Counted from the stretch's first letter, positions 45,809 to 55,374 are shown. The stretch: DNA of 64,000 bases from Paraburkholderia kururiensis JCM 10599 = LMG 19447 (GCF_003986935.1 NZ_RJZE01000029.1:32001-96000), one strand, 5' to 3'. Notes: generated by a model from the sequence alone, not told the origin. Made by a program: numbers and translations.

Positions 45809-46771
45809 ATGAAAAACGCACCCATTCGTCGCACTGCGCTGGCTCTTGGGGTGGTCGCACTGGCAGGCTGCTCGACGGTGCAGACGCCGACGAAGGAAGA
45901 CCCGCTCGAAGGCCTGAACCGCACGATCTTCACCTTCAACGACAAGGTAGACCAGTACGCGCTCAAGCCCGTGGCGCGCGGCTATGTCAAAGTCACGCCG
46001 CAGCCCGTGCGCGACAGCGTCACGAATTTCTTTTCGAACATCGGCGACGTCTATATCGCTGCCAACAACCTGCTGCAGTTGAAGATCACGGACGGCGTGG
46101 AAGACATCATGCGCATCGTGATCAACACGGTGTTCGGCGTGGGCGGCCTGTTCGACGTGGCCACGCTCGCGAAGCTGCCCAAGCACAACCAGGATCTGGG
46201 CTTGACGCTCGGCCATTACGGCGTGCCCGCGGGCCCGTACCTCGTGCTGCCGTTGTTCGGGCCGAGCACGGTGCGCGACGCCGTGGGTTCCATCGGCAAC
46301 TATTATGTGAACCCGCTCAGCTACATCGATCCGCCCGGCCTCAGCTGGGGTCTTTACGGTCTCAACATCGTGAATACGCGCGCGAACCTGCTGGGCGCGG
46401 GCGACGTGCTGGAAGCGGCCGCCATCGACAAGTATTCGTTCGTGCGTAACACGTATCTGCAGCGGCGCCAGTCGCTGCTGTCCGACGGGTCCTCCGCCGC
46501 GTTGCCGAACTACGACGAAGGTGCACCGCTGCCGAAGTACGAAAACGTCGAGGACGGCGCCGCACCGGCCGCAGGCGCATCCAGTGCTGCCGCAGCGGCG
46601 GCCGCCAGCGGTGCTGCTGCGCCTGCGGGCGCTTCCGGTACGGCGGCCAATGCTTCGCCCGCATCGGATACGGCCGTACCGGGTCTTGTGCCCGGAACCG
46701 AAACGACGGTGCCGGCCGGCCAGATCGTGCCGCCCGCCCGTTTCGGCTATCCGTCGCTCAAACTGCACTGA
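45809..46771 (+). CDS. mlaA: MlaA (VacJ) outer-membrane lipoprotein
   Basis: A 320-residue lipoprotein with lipobox LAGC in ALGVVALAGCSTVQ. The VacJ core is clear: DPLEGLNRTIFTFNDKVDQY, FSNIGDVYIAANNLLQLK, NTVFGVGGLFDVATLAKL, DLGLTLGHYGVPAGPYLVLP and FGPSTVRDAVGSIGNYY. It sits in the outer membrane with a porin and removes mislocalised phospholipid from the outer leaflet. The last 85 residues are a low-complexity Ala/Gly/Pro tail, longer than in E. coli. It is inserted within the mla operon, whereas E. coli has it elsewhere. Confidence 0.94.
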   Translation: MKNAPIRRTALALGVVALAGCSTVQTPTKEDPLEGLNRTIFTFNDKVDQYALKPVARGYVKVTPQPVRDSVTNFFSNIGDVYIAANNLLQLKITDGVEDIMRIVINTVFGVGGLFDVATLAKLPKHNQDLGLTLGHYGVPAGPYLVLPLFGPSTVRDAVGSIGNYYVNPLSYIDPPGLSWGLYGLNIVNTRANLLGAGDVLEAAAIDKYSFVRNTYLQRRQSLLSDGSSAALPNYDEGAPLPKYENVEDGAAPAAGASSAAAAAAASGAAAPAGASGTAANASPASDTAVPGLVPGTETTVPAGQIVPPARFGYPSLKLH

Positions 46772-46884
46772 GCGGGCACCGTAACACCTGGAAACGACTG
46801 TCGCAGTTTGCGTATGGAGCCGGCCAGAACTTGCGTGCTATCGTCGGCTCCAATAACTGCGTTTTTCCAACAGCAGGAACCCAC

Positions 46885-47517
46885 ATGAAAAAGTTCTTCC
46901 TCATTCCGCTGCTTCTCGCGTTCTTTTCTTTCACTGGCGTCGCGTCCGCGCAGAGTTCGGACACCACCTCGCCTGACGGCCTGATCAAGACGGTCACCAC
47001 GCAGGTCATGGATACGATCCGCGGCGACAAGTCCATCCAGAAGGGCGATATCAGCGAGATCACGAAGCTCGTCAACGAAAAGATCCTGCCCTACACGGAT
47101 TTCCGCCGCACCACGCAGCTCGCCATGGGCCGCGCGTGGCGCACGGCCACGCCGGAACAGCAGGCCCAGCTCGTCGACCAGTTCAAGATGCTGCTGATTC
47201 GCACCTATGCCGGCGCGCTTGCCCAGGTTCGCGACCAGCAGATCCAGTACAAGCCGTTCCGTGCGAATCCTGACGATACGGACGTCGTCGTGCGCTCGGT
47301 GGTTATGAACAACGGCTCGCCGGTCGAGCTCGACTATCGTCTGTACAAGACGCCGCAAGGCTGGCGCGTGTATGACATCAACGTGCTGGGCGCATGGCTG
47401 ATCCAGGCCTACCAGCAGCAGTTCAACGAGAAGATCCAGCAAGGTGGCGTGGACGGTCTGATCCAGTTTCTCACGCAGCGTAACCAGCAGCTGGCATCGG
47501 GCAAGGTCTCGTCGTGA
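46885..47517 (+). CDS. mlaC: MlaC periplasmic phospholipid shuttle
   Basis: A 210-residue periplasmic protein with signal peptide MKKFFLIPLLLAFFSFTGVA and ASAQ cleavage. The Tol-Tol-Ttg2 family core is seen in LPYTDFRRTTQLAMGRAWRT and AQLVDQFKMLLIRTYAGALA, and RVYDINVLGAWLIQAYQQQF near the end. It ferries phospholipid between MlaA and MlaD. Start at 46885 has AGCAGGAAC upstream. The stop overlaps the mlaB GTG. Confidence 0.94.
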   Translation: MKKFFLIPLLLAFFSFTGVASAQSSDTTSPDGLIKTVTTQVMDTIRGDKSIQKGDISEITKLVNEKILPYTDFRRTTQLAMGRAWRTATPEQQAQLVDQFKMLLIRTYAGALAQVRDQQIQYKPFRANPDDTDVVVRSVVMNNGSPVELDYRLYKTPQGWRVYDINVLGAWLIQAYQQQFNEKIQQGGVDGLIQFLTQRNQQLASGKVSS

Positions 47518-47792
47518 GTCGCTTCGAAACCGGCGGCGCGCTGATCCACGCGAGTGCGAACGCCGCGCTTGCGGCTGGCCTCCAACGCATTGCCGCCGGC
47601 GCCACGGTGGTGGACTGCACGCCGCTTACCCAGTTCGATTCGTCGGCGCTTGCCGTGTTGCTCGCATGGCAGCGCGCCGCGACGAAGCGCGGCGCGGCGC
47701 TCGAAATCGTCAATCTCCCCACGGGGCTCGCCAGCCTCGCGCAGGTCTACGGCGTCGACACGCTACTCACGTCGCAACCCGCCCGACATTGA
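47514..47792 (+). CDS. mlaB: MlaB STAS-domain subunit
   Basis: A 92-residue STAS-domain protein starting with GTG that overlaps the mlaC stop. The motif LTQFDSSALAVLLAWQRAA contains the STAS Asp-Ser pair. MlaB binds MlaF and stabilises and activates the ATPase. Size and place at the end of the mla operon match the family. Confidence 0.9.
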   Translation: MSRFETGGALIHASANAALAAGLQRIAAGATVVDCTPLTQFDSSALAVLLAWQRAATKRGAALEIVNLPTGLASLAQVYGVDTLLTSQPARH

Positions 47793-48015
47793 TGCCCGGC
47801 ACCGGCGCACGCCGGGCCGGGCCGCCTCCTTCCTCTGCTGCTTCTCCAGATTCCCCATGCGGGCGAGGGCATGCCACTTTGCCCTATAATCAAGCGTTTT
47901 TTTGGGGCTTCAGGCCGCGTGAGCTGGCCCCAAAAGCATGCGGTTACAGCAGACCTTTGCACCACACCTATCGCACCTATCAGGCGCCGCCGCCCTGCGA
48001 AGCGGCGCACCAGTC

Positions 48016-48942
48016 ATGCCAGCCATAGAAATCCGCAACGTCAGGAAGCGCTTCAAGGAGTTGCAGGCGCTCAAGGGCGTCAGTCTCACGGTAGAAGAAG
48101 GCGAATTCTTCGGGCTGCTCGGCCCGAACGGCGCGGGCAAGACCACGCTCATCAGCATTCTCGCGGGGCTCTCGCGCGCCGACGAAGGCACGGTGAAGGT
48201 ACTGGGCCACGACGTGGTGAGCGACTTTCGCGCCGCGCGGCGCGCGCTCGGGGTCGTTCCGCAGGAACTCGTCTTCGATCCGTTCTTCACGGTTCGCGAA
48301 ACGCTGCGCATCCAGTCTGGCTACTACGGCCTGCGCAACAACGACGCCTGGATCGACGAGGTGATGGCTAACCTCGACCTCACCGAGAAGGCGGACGTCA
48401 ACATGCGCGCTCTCTCGGGCGGCATGAAGCGCCGCGTGCTCGTAGCGCAGGCGCTGGTGCACCGGCCGCCCGTCATCGTGCTCGACGAACCCACGGCGGG
48501 CGTGGACGTCGAGCTGCGTCAGACACTCTGGAAATTCGTATCGCGCCTGAATCGCGAGGGACACACCATCGTGCTCACGACGCACTATCTGGAAGAAGCC
48601 GAGGCGCTGTGCGATCGCATTGCGATGCTGCGGCGCGGTGAAGTGGTCGCCCTGGACCGTACGAGCGCCTTGCTGCAGCGCTTCGCGGGCATGCAGCTCT
48701 TCGTGCGTTTTGCGACCGGCGTGCTACCCGCCGAACTGCGCGCGCTCGAAGTGGACCCCACCAACGTACAGGGACACCAGCATCTGCTGCGTCTGTCGAG
48801 CTACGACGACGTGGAACGCATCCTCGCACAGTGCCGCGCGGCGGGCTGCACGTTCGACGAAATCGAAGTCCGCAAGGCCGATCTCGAAGACGTGTTCGTG
48901 CAGATCATGAACGGTCCCGAAGTGGTCGAGGGGCTGGCATGA
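48016..48942 (+). CDS. ABC-2 type transporter ATPase (YadG-like)
   Basis: A 308-residue ATP-binding protein. Walker A is GPNGAGKTTLIS, the signature LSGGMKRRVLVAQAL, and Walker B VIVLDEPTAGVDVE; the C-terminal extension (about 220-308) is typical of ABC-2 exporters. It pairs with the overlapping permease gene that follows. The start at 48016 (MPAIEIRNVRKRFKELQALK) matches the family; an upstream ATG at 47938 adds unlike sequence. Substrate is unknown. The 223-base gap before it contains a TATAAT at 47885, so it may have its own promoter. Confidence 0.9.
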   Translation: MPAIEIRNVRKRFKELQALKGVSLTVEEGEFFGLLGPNGAGKTTLISILAGLSRADEGTVKVLGHDVVSDFRAARRALGVVPQELVFDPFFTVRETLRIQSGYYGLRNNDAWIDEVMANLDLTEKADVNMRALSGGMKRRVLVAQALVHRPPVIVLDEPTAGVDVELRQTLWKFVSRLNREGHTIVLTTHYLEEAEALCDRIAMLRRGEVVALDRTSALLQRFAGMQLFVRFATGVLPAELRALEVDPTNVQGHQHLLRLSSYDDVERILAQCRAAGCTFDEIEVRKADLEDVFVQIMNGPEVVEGLA

Positions 48943-49694
48943 GCGGATTTCGCACCCTCTTCTACAAGGAAGTGCTGCGCTTCTGGAAGGTGTCGTTCCA
49001 GACCGTGCTGGCACCCGTCATCACCGCGCTGCTTTATCTCACCATCTTCGGCCACGCACTGCGCGACCACGTCCAGGTGTATGCGGGCGTCGAGTACACG
49101 AGCTTCCTGATACCCGGCCTCGTGATGATGAGCGTGCTGCAGAATGCGTTCGCCAATAGCTCGTCGTCGCTGATCCAGTCGAAGATCACGGGCAACCTCG
49201 TGTTCGTGCTGCTGCCGCCGCTGTCGCACTGGGAGATGTTCGGTGCTTACGTGCTGGCTTCCGTCGTGCGCGGCCTCGCGGTGGGCGCAGGCGTATTCGT
49301 GGTGACGATCTGGTTCATTCCGGTGAGCTTCGCGGCGCCGCTCTACATCGTGCTGTTCGCGCTGCTCGGTTCGGCGATTCTCGGCACGCTCGGGCTTATC
49401 GCGGGCATCTGGGCCGAGAAGTTCGATCAGCTCGCCGCATTCCAGAACTTTCTCATCATGCCGCTCACGTTCCTTTCGGGCGTGTTCTACTCCACGCACA
49501 CGCTGCCGCCCGTGTGGCGCGAGGTGTCGCGGCTCAATCCGTTTTTCTACATGATCGACGGCTTTCGCTATGGCTTTTTCGGCGTGTCGGACATCGACCC
49601 GCTCGCAAGCCTTGCGATCGTCGCCGGTTTCTTCGTGGCGCTTGCCGTGCTCGCGATGCGCATGCTCGCATCCGGCTACAAGCTGCGTCACTGA
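48939..49694 (+). CDS. ABC-2 type transporter permease (YadH-like)
   Basis: A 251-residue permease with six membrane spans (VLAPVITALLYLTIFGHAL, FLIPGLVMMSVLQNAF, LASVVRGLAVGAGVFVVTIW, LYIVLFALLGSAILGTLGLI, MPLTFLSGVFYSTHTLP and LAIVAGFFVALAVLAMRML). The NPFFYMIDGFRYGFFG block is typical of the YadH/DrrB group. It overlaps the ATPase gene by ATGA. Position between the mla genes and ibaG/murA is conserved in many proteobacteria, which suggests an envelope role, not demonstrated here. Confidence 0.9.
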   Translation: MSGFRTLFYKEVLRFWKVSFQTVLAPVITALLYLTIFGHALRDHVQVYAGVEYTSFLIPGLVMMSVLQNAFANSSSSLIQSKITGNLVFVLLPPLSHWEMFGAYVLASVVRGLAVGAGVFVVTIWFIPVSFAAPLYIVLFALLGSAILGTLGLIAGIWAEKFDQLAAFQNFLIMPLTFLSGVFYSTHTLPPVWREVSRLNPFFYMIDGFRYGFFGVSDIDPLASLAIVAGFFVALAVLAMRMLASGYKLRH

Positions 49695-49709
49695 CGAGGA
49701 GCCTCTTCC

Positions 49710-49949
49710 ATGTTGCCGACTCCCGAGCAGATCAAGCAGTACATCGCGGCTGGCCTCGCCTGCCAGCACCTCGAAGTCGAGGGCGACGGTCAGCATTTCT
49801 TCGCGACCATCGTTTCGGCGAATTTCGAGGGCAAGCGCCTCATTCAGCGACATCAACTCGTGTATGCCGCCCTCGGCGACCGCATGCGCGAGGAAATCCA
49901 CGCGCTCAGCATGAAAACCCTGACGCCTGCCGAATGGCAGAACGCATAA
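49710..49949 (+). CDS. ibaG: BolA/IbaG family protein
   Basis: A 79-residue protein with the BolA fold: DGQHFFATIVSANFEGKRLI, then QRHQLVYAALGDRMREEIHA and a Leu-rich end. IbaG interacts with monothiol glutaredoxin in iron-sulfur trafficking and is linked to acid stress. AGGAGCC precedes the ATG. It lies directly before murA, a conserved pairing. Confidence 0.92.
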   Translation: MLPTPEQIKQYIAAGLACQHLEVEGDGQHFFATIVSANFEGKRLIQRHQLVYAALGDRMREEIHALSMKTLTPAEWQNA

Positions 49950-50060
49950 TCTGGAACATCAGTGCGAATCACACAGGAACAAGGCGACGCCGCGAGCGGC
50001 GCCGCGAACGAACAACGTTCGACGCCGGCCGCGGGCCGGGCAGAAGAGGAAACCAGAGGT

Positions 50061-51323
50061 ATGGACAAACTCGCGATAGTCGGGGGCCGCAGGCTCGCAG
50101 GTGAGATCACCGTTTCGGGCGCGAAGAACGCGGCGCTGCCCATCCTGTGCTCGAGCCTGCTCACGGCGGATCCGGTGGATCTCGACAACGTGCCGAATCT
50201 GCAGGACGTGCGCACCACGCTCAAGCTGCTCGGCCAGATGGGCGTGCGCACCGAATACGCGGACGGCCGCGTGCATCTGGATGCATCGAAGGTCGACAAC
50301 CTCGTCGCGCCGTACGAGCTGGTGAAGACCATGCGCGCGTCGATTCTCGTGCTCGGTCCGCTCGTGGCGCGCTTCGGCGAGGCCAAGGTGTCGCTGCCGG
50401 GCGGCTGCGCGATCGGTGCGCGTCCGGTGGACCAGCACATCAAGGGCCTGCAGGCGATGGGTGCCGAGATCAACATCGAGCACGGCTTCATCGAAGCCCG
50501 CGCGAAGCGTCTGAAGGGCGCGCGCATCATCACGGACATGATTACCGTGACGGGCACCGAAAACCTGCTCATGGCCGCGGTGCTGGCCGATGGCGAAACG
50601 GTGATCGAAAACGCCGCGCGCGAGCCCGAAGTGGGCGACCTCGCCACGCTGCTCGTCCAGATGGGCGCGAAGATCGAGGGCATCGGTACGGACCGCCTCG
50701 TGATCCAGGGCGTCGAACGCCTCTCGGGCGCGTACCACAAGGTGATTCCGGACCGCATCGAGGCCGGCACGTTCCTGTGCGCGGTCGCGGCCGCGGGCGG
50801 CGACGTCGTGCTGCGCCGCGTGCGTCCGCGGATTCTGGACGCCGTGATCGACAAGCTGCGCGAAGCGGGCGTGAGCATCGAGGAAGGCGACGACTGGATG
50901 CGCGTGCGCATGGAGGCGCGTCCGCGTGCCGTCAACGTGCGCACTTCCGAATATCCGGCGTTCCCGACCGACATGCAGGCGCAGTTCATGGCGCTCAACG
51001 CGATTGCGGACGGCACGTCGCAGGTCGTCGAGACGATCTTCGAAAATCGCTTCATGCACGTTCAAGAACTGAACCGGCTGGGCGCGAACGTGACCATCGA
51101 CGGCAATACGGCGCTCGTGAACGGCGTGGGCAAGCTTTCGGGCGCCAAGGTGATGGCCACCGACCTGCGCGCATCGGCAAGCCTCGTGATCGCGGGCCTC
51201 GTGGCCGAAGGCGAGACGCTGATCGATCGCATCTACCATCTGGACCGCGGCTACGACCGTATGGAAGCGAAGCTCACGGCGGTGGGCGCCGAAGTGAGAC
51301 GTATCAAAGGGAGCGCGGCATGA
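50061..51323 (+). CDS. murA: UDP-N-acetylglucosamine 1-carboxyvinyltransferase
   Basis: A 420-residue enzyme that transfers enolpyruvate from PEP to UDP-GlcNAc, the first committed step of peptidoglycan synthesis. Active residues are seen in VSGAKNAALPIL (Lys22 type), LPGGCAIGARPVDQH (the fosfomycin-sensitive Cys is present) and MTDMQAQFMALNAIADGTS-like FPTDMQAQFMALNA. The ATG at 50061 gives the E. coli length; a GTG at 49962 would add 33 residues, and some Burkholderia proteins do carry such an extension. Its stop overlaps the hisG start. Confidence 0.95.
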   Translation: MDKLAIVGGRRLAGEITVSGAKNAALPILCSSLLTADPVDLDNVPNLQDVRTTLKLLGQMGVRTEYADGRVHLDASKVDNLVAPYELVKTMRASILVLGPLVARFGEAKVSLPGGCAIGARPVDQHIKGLQAMGAEINIEHGFIEARAKRLKGARIITDMITVTGTENLLMAAVLADGETVIENAAREPEVGDLATLLVQMGAKIEGIGTDRLVIQGVERLSGAYHKVIPDRIEAGTFLCAVAAAGGDVVLRRVRPRILDAVIDKLREAGVSIEEGDDWMRVRMEARPRAVNVRTSEYPAFPTDMQAQFMALNAIADGTSQVVETIFENRFMHVQELNRLGANVTIDGNTALVNGVGKLSGAKVMATDLRASASLVIAGLVAEGETLIDRIYHLDRGYDRMEAKLTAVGAEVRRIKGSAA

Positions 51324-52018
51324 GTTCGGTGCCGCAAACGTCGTCGTCGAGTGCGGCGAGCGCGCCGCTGACGCTCGCGCTTTCCAAGGGCCGCATCTTC
51401 GAAGAGACGATGCCGCTCCTCGCCGCGGCCGGTGTACACGTGACGGAAGACCCGGAAACCTCGCGCAAGCTGATCCTGCCCACGAGCGATGCCAACGTGC
51501 GCGTCATCATCGTGCGCGCAACCGATGTGCCGACCTACGTCGAATACGGCGCAGCCGACTTCGGCGTAGCCGGCAAGGACGTGCTGCTCGAACACGGCGG
51601 CAGTGGTCTGTATCAGCCCATCGACCTCGACATTGCGCGCTGCCGCATGTCGGTGGCGGTGAAGGCCGGCTTCGACTACGCGAGCGCGGTTCGCCAGGGC
51701 GCACGCCTGCGCGTGGCGACAAAATACGTGAACACCGCGCGCGAGCACTTCGCGGCCAAGGGCGTGCACGTCGATCTGATCAAGCTCTACGGCTCGATGG
51801 AACTGGCACCGCTCGTCGGTCTTGCCGATGCGATCGTCGATCTGGTGAGCTCGGGCGGCACGCTGCGCGCGAACAATCTTGTCGAGGTCGAGGAGATCAT
51901 GAATATCTCCTCGCGCCTCGTGGTGAACCAGGCCGCGCTGAAGCTCAAGCGCGCGGCGCTGCGCCCGTTCATCGACGCGTTCGAACGCGCGTCGCGGCGC
52001 GCAGCGGACGCCGCCTGA
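51320..52018 (+). CDS. hisG: ATP phosphoribosyltransferase, short form
   Basis: A 232-residue catalytic subunit of the first histidine step (ATP plus PRPP). It has LTLALSKGRIFEETMPLLAA, VIIVRATDVPTYVEYGAADF, GKDVLLEHGG and the PRPP loop DLVSSGGTLRANNL. It lacks the regulatory C-terminal domain, so it is the short HisG that needs HisZ, which is not in this window. The ATG overlaps the murA stop by four bases (ATGA), which couples the cell-wall gene to the his genes. It opens hisG-D-C-B-H-A-F-I-E. Confidence 0.95.
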   Translation: MSSVPQTSSSSAASAPLTLALSKGRIFEETMPLLAAAGVHVTEDPETSRKLILPTSDANVRVIIVRATDVPTYVEYGAADFGVAGKDVLLEHGGSGLYQPIDLDIARCRMSVAVKAGFDYASAVRQGARLRVATKYVNTAREHFAAKGVHVDLIKLYGSMELAPLVGLADAIVDLVSSGGTLRANNLVEVEEIMNISSRLVVNQAALKLKRAALRPFIDAFERASRRAADAA

Positions 52019-52045
52019 ACGCGGCCGAAACGGACGGATATCAAC

Positions 52046-53365
52046 ATGGCTATCAGCATTCGCAAACTCGATTCCAGCGCCAACGGGTTTCGCGACGCGC
52101 TGCACGCGGTGCTCGCGTTCGAGGCGAGCGAAGACGAAGCGATCGAGCGCTCCGTTGCGCAGATTCTCGCGGACGTGAAGTCGCGCGGTGATGCGGCGGT
52201 GCTCGAATACACCAACCGCTTCGACCGCCTCGCGGCGTCGAGCGTGGCTGCGCTCGAACTGCCGTTCGTGGAGCTCGAGGCGGCGCTCGAAGGGCTGGAG
52301 CCCAAGCAGCGCGCGGCGCTCGAAGCCGCGGCGGCGCGCGTGCGGGCTTACCACGAGAAGCAGCGTATCGAATGCGGCAGCCATAGCTGGCAATACACCG
52401 AAGCCGACGGCACGGTGCTCGGCCAGAAGGTGACGCCGCTCGATCGCGTCGGCATTTATGTGCCGGGCGGCAAGGCGGCGTATCCGTCGTCGGTGCTGAT
52501 GAACGCGATTCCGGCGCGCGTGGCCGGCGTGCGCGAAATCGTGATGGTCGTGCCCACGCCCGACGGCGTGAAGAACCCGCTCGTGCTGGCAGCGGCGCTG
52601 CTGGGCGGCGTGGATCGTGTGTTCACGATCGGCGGCGCGCAGGCGGTGGGTGCGCTTGCCTACGGCACGGCGTCGGTGCCCGCGGTGGACAAGATTTGCG
52701 GGCCGGGCAATGCGTATGTGGCCTCGGCCAAGCGCCGCGTGTTCGGCACGGTGGGCATCGACATGATCGCCGGCCCCTCCGAAATCCTCGTGCTCTGCGA
52801 CGGCACCACGGACCCGCGCTGGGTCGCGATGGACCTGTTCTCGCAGGCCGAACACGACGAGCTGGCGCAGTCGATCCTGCTGTGTCCCGACGAGGCGTTC
52901 ATCGGTCGCGTGGAAGATGCGATCACGGAGCTGCTGCCCATCATGCCGCGGGCCGACGTGATCCGCGCCTCGCTCGAAGGGCGGGGCGCGCTCGTCAAGG
53001 TGCGCGACATGGAAGAAGCGTGCGCGATTGCCAACGAGATCGCGCCGGAGCACCTCGAAATCTCCGCGCTGGAACCGCAGCAGTGGGCCAACGAGATCCG
53101 TCACGCGGGCGCCATTTTCCTTGGCCGTTACACGAGCGAAAGCCTGGGCGACTACTGCGCCGGCCCGAACCACGTGCTGCCTACGTCGCGCACCGCGCGC
53201 TTTTCGTCGCCGCTCGGCGTCTATGATTTCATCAAGCGTTCGAGCCTGATCGAGGTGAGCGCCGAAGGCGCGCAGACGCTCGGCGAGATCGCTGCGGAAC
53301 TCGCGTACGGCGAAGGGCTGCAGGCCCACGCGCGCAGTGCCGAATACCGCATGAAGCACAACTGA
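52046..53365 (+). CDS. hisD: Histidinol dehydrogenase
   Basis: A 439-residue zinc enzyme oxidising histidinol to histidine in two steps. Key motifs: LDRVGIYVPGGKAAYPSSVL, GGAQAVGALAYGTASVP, KICGPGNAYVASAKRRVFG, IDMIAGPSEILVLCDGTTDP, DLFSQAEHDELAQSILL and AEGLQAH-type EGLQAHARSAEYR at the end. Zinc and catalytic histidines in these motifs are intact. It starts 27 bases after hisG. Confidence 0.96.
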   Translation: MAISIRKLDSSANGFRDALHAVLAFEASEDEAIERSVAQILADVKSRGDAAVLEYTNRFDRLAASSVAALELPFVELEAALEGLEPKQRAALEAAAARVRAYHEKQRIECGSHSWQYTEADGTVLGQKVTPLDRVGIYVPGGKAAYPSSVLMNAIPARVAGVREIVMVVPTPDGVKNPLVLAAALLGGVDRVFTIGGAQAVGALAYGTASVPAVDKICGPGNAYVASAKRRVFGTVGIDMIAGPSEILVLCDGTTDPRWVAMDLFSQAEHDELAQSILLCPDEAFIGRVEDAITELLPIMPRADVIRASLEGRGALVKVRDMEEACAIANEIAPEHLEISALEPQQWANEIRHAGAIFLGRYTSESLGDYCAGPNHVLPTSRTARFSSPLGVYDFIKRSSLIEVSAEGAQTLGEIAAELAYGEGLQAHARSAEYRMKHN

Positions 53366-53454
53366 CGCGCAGACAGAGACAGCAACCCCGGCGGCGCGCA
53401 GCGTGTGCGGCCGCCCTGTGAGACCGGCTTCCTCCCACGGACCGGTCCCCCACC

Positions 53455-54525
53455 ATGACTACACCACAAGACATCATTCGCCGCGACGTGCTCGCCATGA
53501 CGAGCTACCCGGTACCGGACGCGAGCGGCTTCGTGAAGCTAGACGCGATGGAGAACCCGTTCGCGCTGCCCGAGGCGCTCGCGGCGAAGCTCGGCGAGCA
53601 CCTGGCCGCTGTCGCGCTCAATCGCTATCCGGCGCCGCGCCCGGAAGCGCTGATCGCGAAGATCAAGCGCACGATGAACATTCCGGCCGAGTGCGACGTG
53701 CTGCTCGGCAATGGGTCGGACGAGATCATCAGCATCATCAGCACGGCGTGCGCGAAGCCTGGTGCGAAGATTCTCGCGCCGGTGCCCGGCTTCGTGATGT
53801 ATCAGGTGAGTGCGAAGCTCGCGAACGTGGAATTCGTGGGCGTGCCGCTCAAGGCCGACTTCACGCTCGACGTCGATGCGATGCTGGCCGCGATCGCGGA
53901 GCATCAACCCGCCGTGGTCTGGCTCGCCTATCCGAACAATCCCACGGGCACGTTGTTCAACGACGGCGAGATGGAACGCATCATCGCGGCGGCGACGAAG
54001 AGCCTCGTCGTGATCGACGAGGCTTACCAGCCGTTTGCGCAGCACAGCTGGATGCCGCGCGCCGCAGCGTTCGACAACGTCGTCGTGATGCGCACGGTTT
54101 CGAAGCTTGGCCTCGCCGGCATCCGGCTCGGCTATCTGGCGGGCCTGCCCGCGTGGCTCAACGAGTTCGACAAGGTACGTCCCCCGTACAACGTGAACGT
54201 GCTGACCCAGGCGGCGGCCGACTTCCTGCTCGATCACGTGGACGTGCTCGACGCTCAAGCGGCCCAATTGCGCGACGAACGCACGAAGCTGGCGGCAGCC
54301 GTCGCGCAGCTGCCCGGCGCGGAGGTGTTTCCGAGCGCGGGCAATTTCCTGCTGGTGCGCGTGCCCGATGCGGCGGCAACCTTCGAGACGCTCCTCACCG
54401 CGCGGGTGCTGATCAAAAACGTGAGTAAAATGCACCCATTGCTGGCAAATTGCGTGCGCCTGACGGTGGGGTCCCCCGACGAAAACGCGCAGCTTCTCGC
54501 AGCCCTGAAACTCATATTGCACTGA
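53455..54525 (+). CDS. hisC: Histidinol-phosphate aminotransferase
   Basis: A 356-residue PLP aminotransferase (fold I) acting on imidazole-acetol phosphate. It has LLGNGSDEIISIISTACAKP, VVWLAYPNNPTGTLF, VVIDEAYQPFAQHSW and the PLP lysine in RTVSKLGLAGIRLGYL. The N-terminal MDAMENPFALP-type motif (VKLDAMENPFALPEAL) is the HisC signature. It follows hisD after 89 bases. Confidence 0.95.
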   Translation: MTTPQDIIRRDVLAMTSYPVPDASGFVKLDAMENPFALPEALAAKLGEHLAAVALNRYPAPRPEALIAKIKRTMNIPAECDVLLGNGSDEIISIISTACAKPGAKILAPVPGFVMYQVSAKLANVEFVGVPLKADFTLDVDAMLAAIAEHQPAVVWLAYPNNPTGTLFNDGEMERIIAAATKSLVVIDEAYQPFAQHSWMPRAAAFDNVVVMRTVSKLGLAGIRLGYLAGLPAWLNEFDKVRPPYNVNVLTQAAADFLLDHVDVLDAQAAQLRDERTKLAAAVAQLPGAEVFPSAGNFLLVRVPDAAATFETLLTARVLIKNVSKMHPLLANCVRLTVGSPDENAQLLAALKLILH

Positions 54526-54602
54526 CTGGCTGACCGCTCGTGAAGCGAGTGGTCGCCGTTTTGCCTCTCATCTCCCTATTTGGCTCGACTGAAGAAATGA
54601 CC

Positions 54603-55190
54603 ATGCGCGTGGCGGAAGTCGTTCGCAACACCAGCGAAACGCAGATCCGTGTGAAGATCGACCTCGACGGCACGGGCCAGCAGAAGCTGGCCACCGGCGT
54701 GCCGTTTCTCGACCACATGCTCGACCAGATCGCGCGGCATGGTCTGGTTGATCTGGACATCGAGGCGCATGGCGACCTGCATATCGACGACCACCATACT
54801 GTCGAAGACGTCGGCATCACGCTGGGCCAGGCGGTGGCGAAAGCCGTGGGCGACAGGAAGGGCATTCGCCGTTACGGCCACGCCTACGTGCCGCTCGACG
54901 AGGCGCTCTCGCGTGTGGTGATCGACTTTTCCGGCCGTCCGGGCCTCGAATTTCACGTTCCGTTCACGCGCGCACGCATCGGCACGTTCGACGTGGACCT
55001 GTCGATCGAATTCTTTCGCGGCTTCGTGAATCATGCCGGCGTGACGCTTCATATCGACAATCTGCGCGGGCTCAATGCCCACCATCAGATGGAAACCGTG
55101 TTCAAGGCGTTTGGCCGCGCGCTGCGCATGGCCGTCGAAATCGACGAACGTGCAGCGGGGCAGATTCCGTCCACCAAGGGCAGCCTCTAG
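54603..55190 (+). CDS. hisB: Imidazoleglycerol-phosphate dehydratase
   Basis: A 195-residue manganese-dependent dehydratase, the monofunctional form without the phosphatase domain found in E. coli. Metal histidines are in PFLDHMLDQIARHGL, LHIDDHHTVEDVGITLG and FVNHAGVTLHID, and near the end GLNAHHQMETVFKAFGRAL. The ATG at 54603 (MRVAEVVRNTSETQIRVKID) gives the family start; earlier ATGs at 54597 and 54540 are less likely. A separate histidinol phosphatase must exist elsewhere. Confidence 0.96.
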   Translation: MRVAEVVRNTSETQIRVKIDLDGTGQQKLATGVPFLDHMLDQIARHGLVDLDIEAHGDLHIDDHHTVEDVGITLGQAVAKAVGDRKGIRRYGHAYVPLDEALSRVVIDFSGRPGLEFHVPFTRARIGTFDVDLSIEFFRGFVNHAGVTLHIDNLRGLNAHHQMETVFKAFGRALRMAVEIDERAAGQIPSTKGSL

Positions 55191-55374
55191 GATTGCGCGA
55201 GCCGGCGTCCCAGGCGCGTGCGCCGAAATGGGGCGCCGTAGCGCTGGGACTTACTCGGCGTTGCGTGCGCGCTGTGATTGGACGTCCGGCCGGATAACCG
55301 TAAAGCAGTACAGACGGCAGGTGGCCCTGGACCAGCAAGACGCGCGCTGCACCATCCGCCGTCAGCAGCAAACA

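Noticed and set aside
47885..47890. TATAAT upstream of the ABC-2 ATPase gene as a firm promoter
   Set aside because: No minus-35 at normal spacing; mentioned only as a possibility in the gene entry.
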